Shown piece after piece: positions 54,576 through 60,894 of a stretch of DNA of 64,000 bases (the stretch's first letter is position 1; every line of letters begins with the position of its first letter). The notes beneath the pieces are model-generated. The model had not been told where the DNA came from, ran no database searches, and was given only the letters and a program-made list of their open reading frames with translations. The DNA is taken from the NCBI RefSeq assembly GCF_031729055.1, contig NZ_JAVMIP010000003.1, forward strand, positions 202,243 through 266,242. The letters run 5' to 3'. The translations under genes and the position numbers were made by a program. Source of the stretch: Pseudocalidococcus azoricus BACA0444. Lineage in GTDB: Bacteria > Cyanobacteriota > Cyanobacteriia > Thermosynechococcales > Thermosynechococcaceae.

Positions 54576-54706
54576 ATTTCCCCAGGATTTCCCCAGGATT
54601 TCCCCAGTTCCCCGGAAGTTTTCCACAGACCACCGGAAGTTTTCCACAGGTGATAATGCTGAATCTAGGCTTCCCTGGCTTTCTGGGGAATATCAAGTTT
54701 TCCGCA
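54576..54706. repeat. Iteron-like array with DnaA-box-like elements
   Basis: ATTTCCCCAGG is repeated three times in tandem (54576-54608, the last with one change). CCGGAAGTTTTCCACAG then occurs twice with a 21-bp period (54612-54628, 54633-54649). TTTTCCACA at 54619-54627 and 54640-54648, and TTTTCCGCA at 54698-54706, match the cyanobacterial DnaA box (TTTTCCACA) exactly or with one change. No replication gene is adjacent. Confidence 0.6.
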
Positions 54707-55007
54707 GATATGTATGAAGAAACGTAACAAAAACAACCCTCAAACCCAATGAATTCGTGTCAAGAGGCCCCAAAGACTGTATTCAGGGCAACATTGACAA
54801 CCTCCCCCCCTGATCGACAACAATGAAACTCCACACACCGAGTCAACCCCAAAGCTGAAGAGGCACTTCCCAACTCCCAAGGTTTGAAATTGACAGTTTT
54901 TGCTTACTCTCAGCAGGCCTGGAGCACTGTGCGAGAGATGGGTGGATCATGTTGGTTTTGGTTTTGCCCCTAGGGTCATCGCGTTAAATAGTAGAGGTTA
55001 ATTATTC

Positions 55008-55211
55008 ATGAACGCACAGGCAACAGTCAGTATCTTGGCGGAAATTCCCGAAGAACTCCATGAGACGTTGAAATCTTACCTAGAACATCATCCTGACTGG
55101 GATCAAGACCGGGTTTTTGTAGCCGCTTTATCCTTGTTTTTACTCCAAAATGGAAACTGTGATCGCCGGGCCGCACGGGTTTATTTAGATACCCTCTTTA
55201 AGCGTTCCTAG
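55008..55211 (+). CDS. DUF2811 family small protein
   Basis: A 67-residue protein, VSILAEIPEELHETLKSYLE then HHPDWDQDRVFVAALSLFLL, QNGNCDRRAARVYLDTLF. This closely matches the cyanobacteria-specific DUF2811 family. A ribbon-helix-helix-like shape is plausible, but the function is unknown. It stands alone before the orphan HicB. Confidence 0.85.
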   Translation: MNAQATVSILAEIPEELHETLKSYLEHHPDWDQDRVFVAALSLFLLQNGNCDRRAARVYLDTLFKRS

Positions 55212-55263
55212 TCCCTTCAGACAGTCATTCACAGGCCCATCCTTGGGGTCACGTTGCAAGCCT

Positions 55264-55509
55264 ATGACCTTGGCTAACTATATGCGGGCAGCTATGGAGC
55301 GAGCGGTTTACCATATCCAACCTGAGGATGGCCTCGTCCACGGGGAAATTCCCGGTTTTGTCAACGTCAACGCCCAAGGTCGGACCCTCCTCGAATGTCG
55401 CCATGCCCTGACAGAACTCCTCGAAGATTGGGTTGATTTTCGTCTCTCACGGGGCCTGGCTGTACCCACCTTGGATGGGATTGAGCTACCGAGCCGCAAC
55501 GAATTTTAG
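55264..55509 (+). CDS. Orphan HicB-like antitoxin
   Basis: 81 residues from the ATG at 55264 (a TTG at 55243 is in frame). MERAVYHIQPEDGLVHGEIP then GFVNVNAQGRTLLECRHALT, ELLEDWVDFRLSRGLAVPTL is the HicB partial-RNase-H fold with its conserved helix. No hicA gene flanks it on either strand (the downstream 240 bp holds none), so it is an orphan. Orphan HicBs of this type are common in cyanobacteria. Confidence 0.8.
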   Translation: MTLANYMRAAMERAVYHIQPEDGLVHGEIPGFVNVNAQGRTLLECRHALTELLEDWVDFRLSRGLAVPTLDGIELPSRNEF

Positions 55510-55750
55510 GGAACCCCCACAATCAAAGTGCTTGACCCGTTTCAGCCAGTATCCCAGCCGTCAGTCCCCAGCGAACCCCTTAAGATTCTCGATCTGAGCG
55601 TCTATGCAGCCTCGACTCCAGATGTGTTTGGCAGAGTGTAAATTTTTGTTAACTTTGCTACCATAGCTTCAATAGGATGTCCATATCGCCAAGAATTTTA
55701 GTGAATTGACTCTAGCTCAGTTCCATCAGGGCGCAACTCGGGAGAAGATC

Positions 55751-56803
55751 ATGGCTTTATACGCCGAACTGCATCGTCATTTGGGGGGGGCTGTCGTTCC
55801 GCGGATTCTATGGCGGTATTTTCAACGCAATGATGCCCAGTTGGCCAGTCGTTTTCCAAATTATCCTGACTTTGAGCAGTTCTATACCCAACCCCGCAAC
55901 ACTCTAGAAGAATATTTAGAACTCCACTCTTTGGTGGAAAGCGTCCAAACTCCCCAGGCCTTGCCCTACTTTATCTATCGCCTGATCCGCGGGGCCTATG
56001 TGTTTGAAAATTTGGCTTACCTGGAATTGCGTTATACCCCCTACCTCCGCACCGATCACAACTTGAGCCAAAATCAACGCCTGGAGCAAATGGCTGAGAT
56101 TGTCAAAGTCGTTGGCCTGGCCTGTGAAGTGGCTGAATATCCAATTATCACCAGTCAAATTCTCTGTATGCACACCCGCCTCCCCTATGAGGTAAACCAG
56201 GCCATCCTCCACTTAGCCGCAGCTATGCCCAATTATGTGTGTGGGGTGGACTTAGCTGGGGGCGACACAGCCTATGGGGAACGGATGACAGAATTTATTG
56301 ATCTCTATCGCCAGGCCCGGAATTTAGGCCTAAAAACTACAGGCCATCTCTATGAAACCACGGCTGGCTGTTACCCAGAACTCCTCCCTTACCTAATGCG
56401 GATTGGCCATGGGATTCAAATTCCACTGCATTACCCCGAATTGCTGCCCCAAGTGGCCCAGGCCGGTCAATGTTTAGAAGTGTGTCCGACAACCTATTTA
56501 CAAACCGGGACTCTGGAAAGCTTAGATCAGTTGCGGGTGGTCTTTGATCGTTGCTTTGAGGCAGGGGTAGATATTGCCATTTGTACCGATAATGCTGGCC
56601 TGCACAATGTCCGCTTGCCCTTTGAGTATGAAAATCTTTTAACGCAAAACTTGATTGACTTTAAGGAACTCCAGGCCTGTCAGGAAGCTGCTTTTCGTCA
56701 TGCCTTTGCTTGGCCCTATACGGAACCCCCCGCCTCATTGTTATCCCGGTTATTAACAGAAACAGCAGATGAGGAAAACTTTGTAGTCAGTAGCGTATCG
56801 TAA
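55751..56803 (+). CDS. Adenosine deaminase-like amidohydrolase
   Basis: 350 residues from the ATG at 55751, with GGGAG 7 bp upstream (a TTG at 55706 is also in frame). The metal HxH is in AELHRHLGGAVVPRILWRYF; VCGVDLAGGDTAYGERMTEF, GHLYETTAG, IGHGIQIPLHYPEL and CTDNAGLHNVRLPFEYENLL follow in the order of the adenosine deaminase family. The usual TDDP near the end reads TDNAG, so the metal Asp is kept and the neighbour is changed. The substrate is not certain. Confidence 0.85.
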   Translation: MALYAELHRHLGGAVVPRILWRYFQRNDAQLASRFPNYPDFEQFYTQPRNTLEEYLELHSLVESVQTPQALPYFIYRLIRGAYVFENLAYLELRYTPYLRTDHNLSQNQRLEQMAEIVKVVGLACEVAEYPIITSQILCMHTRLPYEVNQAILHLAAAMPNYVCGVDLAGGDTAYGERMTEFIDLYRQARNLGLKTTGHLYETTAGCYPELLPYLMRIGHGIQIPLHYPELLPQVAQAGQCLEVCPTTYLQTGTLESLDQLRVVFDRCFEAGVDIAICTDNAGLHNVRLPFEYENLLTQNLIDFKELQACQEAAFRHAFAWPYTEPPASLLSRLLTETADEENFVVSSVS

Positions 56804-56825
56804 ACCTGTTAAGGGCTGCTCTTTT

Positions 56826-57071
56826 CTAAGCAACAGTACAAACCGTTTTGGGTTCCGGTAACGATTCACCAGCGGCTTCATAGGCCATGACCCATGATTC
56901 GTAGAGCTTTGCTCGCTCGTAGGGGGCTTGAATCCCTTGCTCTACAGCTTCCGCGTAGGTTTTGCCGTGAGTCCACCACTGCTGCCCGATAAAGTCAGGA
57001 AACCCAACCAGAACGCGACCATCCTCCTCTGATCACTGAATCACGATTTGATACCTAAGTTTGTTAGTCAT
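56826..57071 (-). pseudogene. HicB antitoxin pseudogene (in-frame TGA)
   Basis: From the ATG at 57071 the minus strand reads MTNKLRYQIVIQ-stop-SEEDGRVLVGFPDF, then IGQQWWTHGKTYAEAVEQGI and VMAYEAAGESLPEPKTV. This is HicB; the expected Trp of IQWSEED is TGA. A roughly 10-residue expansion (APYERAKLYES) also follows the EQGIQ helix. The start overlaps the ancestral hicA stop. Confidence 0.8.
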
Positions 57072-57375
57072 TTAGGTGTTTCTCTATTTGACAAATAGCT
57101 CCTAATATAGCATTACTCATTTAGAGCAAGACGGGGACAAGTCAGAAAATGCTTGATGGGCAGTCTTTTTAACATTTCTACTCTCTCAGAACAGCCTGCG
57201 TAACGTTATATCTCCTTGTCCTGGTAGCGTTTGGCTGCGGCACTGTCTTGACCCGAAACCGTTATTTTCCCTGCATAGCGTGGATGTACCAATTGGTGTA
57301 GCTCCCTTTTCCAGGAAGTTCTGCAAATCCTGCCATTGGTAACAACTGTTTTTGTAGATCGGATGGTGTCAGCAT
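57064..57375 (-). pseudogene. HicA toxin pseudogene, frameshifted and interrupted by a MITE
   Basis: Minus-strand frame 1 reads MAGFAELPGKGSYTNW; after loss of one base it continues VHPRYAGKITVSGQDSAAAK, RYQDKEI and then hits the MITE. Beyond the MITE the same frame resumes LGAICQIEKHLND and stops at 57064, 4-8 bases into hicB. The KGSxxxWxHP and TVSGxxxxxAKRYQ segments identify HicA, an RNA-binding toxin. Both lesions inactivate it. Confidence 0.7.
57106..57210. mobile_element. MITE copy C (inside hicA)
   Basis: 105 bp including both TA: TATAGCATTAC (57106-57116) and GTAACGTTATA (57200-57210) form 11-bp inverted repeats with two mismatches. It is in reverse orientation relative to copy A and shares with it the CAGCCTGCG, ACTCTCTCAGAAC, GACAAGTCAGAAAATGCTT and TTAG(A/G)GCAAGAC segments. 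It has no coding capacity. Confidence 0.85.
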
Positions 57376-57476
57376 TTGCAGGAGCTTTTGTAATAATGCG
57401 GACGTTACAAGAACCCAAACGATTAAAACAACAGCTTGCCCATGACCGAAACTATATTGAATTGCTCTTTACTTAG

Positions 57477-58685
57477 TTAACCCATAAAACTGAGAAATCG
57501 TTGAATCGCAAAGGCATTCACAAGATCAATAAAAAACGCCCCGACCAACGGCAAAATAATAAAGGCCTGGGGGGAGGCTCCAAAGCGTTCTGTAACGGCG
57601 GTCATGTTGGCAATCGCTGTGGGAGTTGCGCCTAAAGTTAACCCGGAATAGCCCGCTGCAATTACCGCGGCATTGTAATTTTTTCCCATGACTGGAAACA
57701 CAACAAAAATGGTGTAAACGGTGCTCAAGGCAAATTGCACTAATAGCAATATTGTCACAGGGCCAGCCACTCCCGCCAATGTCCATAACTGTAAACTCAT
57801 CAAAGACATGGCTAAAAATAAGCCCAGACTCACATCTGCAATCAAGGCTAAGGAGGAGGTTCCAGCCGGCCAGGGTAAACGCTTAAACAGGTAGGGCATC
57901 GTATTGGTGAGGATAATTCCCGCCAGCAAACAAGCGACAAACAAAGGGAGTCTCAAACCCAACGCATCCGTAATTCCATTAATTTGAATCCCCAGGCCCA
58001 CGGTTAAGCCAATCACAAACACGGCATTGAGCATTGTATTGTAGTTAATTTGGACATTCTCTTGATCTTGGCGAATCCCCACCGTTAAGTCCTGATCAAA
58101 ACAGTCAGCTTGTAAACGATGTCGTTTAATTAAAAATCGAGCCACCGGTCCACCAATGATGCCACCCAAAACCAGGCCAAAGGTCGCACTGGCAATCCCA
58201 ATCTCAGACGCGTTCACAATCCCATAATCCCGTTGAAAAATTGGTGCCCAAGCAATGGCTGTTCCGTGACCACCACTGAGGGAAACTGAACCAGCTAAAA
58301 CACCAATAGGTAAATCCACACCGATGATTCTGGCCACGGTAATTCCGGTAATATTTTGTAAGAACAGATAGATTACAGCGGTAATTAAGAGAATGATTAA
58401 GGGTTTGCCACCTTTGAGGAGGGTTTGTAATTTGGCTGATAGTCCAATCGTGGTAAAGAAAACCACTAAAAGAATGTCCCGAATGGGGAGATGAAATTCA
58501 ACTTGGGTTTTTAATAGGCTATAGCAAATCCCAAAAAAAAGTGAAGCAATCAACCCGCCTGAAACCGCATCTGGAATGTTGTATTCGCGTAAGAATCTGA
58601 CGTGCTTGGTTAAGTATTTTCCAAAGTAGAGCACTAAAATGGCACTAATAATGGTTTGACGAACATCCAGTTGAATTAAGTTCAT
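57477..58685 (-). CDS. gltS: Sodium/glutamate symporter
   Basis: A 402-residue protein with about ten membrane spans in two inverted halves. GltS signatures are IPDAVSGGLIASLFFG, FFTTIGLSAKLQTLLKGGKP, AGSVSLSGGHGTAIAW (the re-entrant GGHG loop) and the second-half SGLTLGATPTAIANMTAVTE. It imports glutamate with Na+. The gene stands alone, divergent from the TauE/SafE gene. Confidence 0.94.
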   Translation of the reverse strand: MNLIQLDVRQTIISAILVLYFGKYLTKHVRFLREYNIPDAVSGGLIASLFFGICYSLLKTQVEFHLPIRDILLVVFFTTIGLSAKLQTLLKGGKPLIILLITAVIYLFLQNITGITVARIIGVDLPIGVLAGSVSLSGGHGTAIAWAPIFQRDYGIVNASEIGIASATFGLVLGGIIGGPVARFLIKRHRLQADCFDQDLTVGIRQDQENVQINYNTMLNAVFVIGLTVGLGIQINGITDALGLRLPLFVACLLAGIILTNTMPYLFKRLPWPAGTSSLALIADVSLGLFLAMSLMSLQLWTLAGVAGPVTILLLVQFALSTVYTIFVVFPVMGKNYNAAVIAAGYSGLTLGATPTAIANMTAVTERFGASPQAFIILPLVGAFFIDLVNAFAIQRFLSFMG

Positions 58686-58789
58686 CGCAGTTAATTGTCC
58701 TCAGCGGCTGGGCGGACTAATGATCTGGGCTAAACTATCTAGCTCAAAATGTCACCATACTAGCAAGAGAAGAAAACCGAGGCGAAAAA

Positions 58790-59587
58790 GTGGAGATTTA
58801 TTTAATTGTTGGGGGCCTGGTGGCTGGAACCTTAGCGGGGTTGCTGGGGATTGGTGGCGGAGTGATTATGGTGCCCTTATTGGTGTCTTTGGGCTTTCAA
58901 CCCGTTGTGGCGGTGGGGACGAGTACGGTCGCGATCATCATTACGGCTGTGGCAGGAACGGTACAAAATGCGCGCATGGGCTATTGGCAACTCAATAAAA
59001 TTCTTAGTTTAGGGATTCCGGCCGCGTTTACTGCTCCCCTGGGTTCTTATTTGGCTGCCCAATTACCCGATAAATGGTTACTGATTGCCTTTGCAATAAT
59101 GTTATTAGTAAATATTTACCTAATGCAACTGCGAGCTAATCTTAAGGAATCACCAGAAACCAGTTTCAATCAATCTGAGGATCAAGCTACTCCTGTAAAC
59201 AGCCAAACTAATTTATTACAACGATTTGGGGCTGTAATGTTTATTGGTGGGATTGCGGGATTAATGGCCGGCTTATTTGGCATTGGTGGAGGGGTGATTA
59301 TGGTGTCTTTACAGGTGCTCTTGTTGGGGGACACGATTAAAGCTGCAATTCAAACCAGCTTGGCGGTGATCATGATTACGGCGGTTTCAGCGGTTATTGC
59401 CCATGGGGTTCAAGGGAATGTTGCGGTCATGCCGGGGATTATTCTGGGCCTGGGGGGGGTTTTAGCCACACAATTCAGTACGCGCCTGTTACCCCGCTTA
59501 CCCAATCAGGTGGTAATCCTATTATTTAATGTATTTATGTTAGTCATGTCTGGGTATATCTATTACCAGGCCCTCAATCTTCCCTAA
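58790..59587 (+). CDS. TauE/SafE family anion exporter (second copy)
   Basis: 265 residues from GTG 58790. Two repeats of four spans carry LVAGTLAGLLGIGGGVIMVP and GGIAGLMAGLFGIGGGVIMV, both with the family GxxxGxxGxGGG motif, separated by a soluble loop (about 120-145). It is more typical of the family than the protein at 43831 and has no DUF1634 partner. Its 3' end overlaps the convergent hydrolase gene by 48 bp. The substrate is unknown (sulfite or organosulfonate by family). Confidence 0.9.
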   Translation: MEIYLIVGGLVAGTLAGLLGIGGGVIMVPLLVSLGFQPVVAVGTSTVAIIITAVAGTVQNARMGYWQLNKILSLGIPAAFTAPLGSYLAAQLPDKWLLIAFAIMLLVNIYLMQLRANLKESPETSFNQSEDQATPVNSQTNLLQRFGAVMFIGGIAGLMAGLFGIGGGVIMVSLQVLLLGDTIKAAIQTSLAVIMITAVSAVIAHGVQGNVAVMPGIILGLGGVLATQFSTRLLPRLPNQVVILLFNVFMLVMSGYIYYQALNLP

Positions 59588-60457
59588 ACAGCGATGAATT
59601 AAACCAATCGTGACGGCGGGGACTTCTAACTGCGGGGTAATCCCAACATTGGGCAAGGTAATAAATTCCCGGATGGCCTGGGGATTGAGTTTTGCCAGTT
59701 CTTGGCCCAAACTTAGGGATGAAAGTTGCGCCTCACTGCCCCAAATAAAAAATGTTGGTGTTGTTAGCGTCGGTAAGTAATCGGCCAAGTCAAAACAAAG
59801 ATCACCCCGGACAAAAGCCAGGGCGGCACAATCCGCATTTTCCATTTCCGCCGACCGTAAGTAAGCCTTGACCATTGCGGGACTGATCTGCTCCGGGTTG
59901 GCAAATTGCCGTTGGCCCATAAAAGTTTGAATCCCAAATTCGGTGGCAATCCCGAACCGATAGACCACTTGATCCAGGCCTGGGGTGGCAATTAACTGAG
60001 CCAGCCATGTGTCGCGAAAATCTTGCCCAAAATCACTGAGACCACTGGGATGAAACAAAATCAGGGCCTGGAGTTTTTCCGGGATGGCAATAGCGGCTCG
60101 AATCACCAGGCCTGCGGTTAAGGATGAGGCAATCACCACAATTGGCCCAGTCTCGGCAAAGTGGCTAATCAGGGTTTCCAGCAGTTGTAAGTAATCCAAA
60201 TCTGTATAGTCACGGCGGGGATGCTCTGAATCTCCCCAACCAATCAAATCAGGGGCAATCACCCGATAGTGGGCGGCAAAGGCGGGATAAACTAGTGACC
60301 ATTCATAGCTAGAGGAACCACCCCCAAACCCATGCAGGAACAAAAGAGTTGTCAGAGGTGTATTAGCGACCGTGATCTCCGGGCCTCCACGGGCATAGGC
60401 GACGCGACCTAAATCTGTTAGCAATGATTGGCGAGAGAATCCGGGTGCGAGTTCCAT
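59540..60457 (-). CDS. Alpha/beta hydrolase
   Basis: A 305-residue alpha/beta-hydrolase fold protein. LLFLHGFGGGSSSYEWSLVY gives the oxyanion-hole region, RVIAPDLIGWGDSEHPRRDY the strand-4 motif, IVVIASSLTAGLVIRAAIAI the nucleophile elbow (ASSLTAG in place of GxSxG), TTPTFFIWGSEAQLSSLSLG the acid region, and a His late in the sequence (IHRCLG) may complete the triad. Cyanobacteria carry several such enzymes of unknown substrate. Its 3' end overlaps the TauE/SafE gene. Confidence 0.82.
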   Translation of the reverse strand: MELAPGFSRQSLLTDLGRVAYARGGPEITVANTPLTTLLFLHGFGGGSSSYEWSLVYPAFAAHYRVIAPDLIGWGDSEHPRRDYTDLDYLQLLETLISHFAETGPIVVIASSLTAGLVIRAAIAIPEKLQALILFHPSGLSDFGQDFRDTWLAQLIATPGLDQVVYRFGIATEFGIQTFMGQRQFANPEQISPAMVKAYLRSAEMENADCAALAFVRGDLCFDLADYLPTLTTPTFFIWGSEAQLSSLSLGQELAKLNPQAIREFITLPNVGITPQLEVPAVTIGLIHRCLGKIEGLVIDIPRHD

Positions 60458-60894
60458 AGATCAAGCCATGAACTTACTTAAACCTAACAGATTTCATCAG
60501 TGTTTTTATCACAATCCTGCGGGGATTTAGTAGAGCTACTTGTAAGAAATACTCTCCTACTTGCTTAAGCTCAATTCAGTGGTTTGCAAAATTGTCATAA
60601 TTCTAATAACTTAATACCACGTTAATGTCTTCAAAACTGATTTAAAAGTATGATCACAAAAGCTAGTTTTTTAATGGTACATATCAAATTGCTAGATAAA
60701 TGTTTCAATAAAAAACAGAATCAATGAAATCTAAATTGATGAATAAATTGAAAAAATAAATAAAAATTTAACAAATATTAAATATATAAACTAATACTAG
60801 ATGATCATTGATAGACTCTTGTTAATTCATCATTCAGCTATTCATCGGAATTGATCACGTTATAATTATCTTCAATTCCATCTTTGATTCTGCT
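60458..60894. other. AT-rich intergenic region
   Basis: This 437-bp stretch between divergent genes is much richer in A+T than its surroundings (particularly 60690-60830) and has no ORF. TATAAT at 60861-60866 is a candidate -10 for the downstream fusion gene, though the matching -35 is poor. It may be a horizontally acquired or regulatory segment. Confidence 0.45.

Larger units (their letters stand above)
54335..55007. other. Non-coding stretch with iteron-like repeats
   Basis: No credible gene lies in this 673-bp region. Its notable content is the repeat array at 54576-54706. A 30-bp motif at about 54337-54368 (TTCTGAATGATAAAAAATTT then AAGCCCC) resembles one just after the RM gene at about 52967-53000. 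Confidence 0.6.

Noticed and set aside
54576..54706. Chromosomal replication origin (oriC)
   Set aside because: There are DnaA-box-like sites but no dnaN, dnaA or rep gene nearby, and only two exact boxes; kept as a repeat finding only.
57396..57476. 26-residue plus-strand ORF with an AGGAG upstream
   Set aside because: It is antisense to the hicA 5' region, very short and of no known family.
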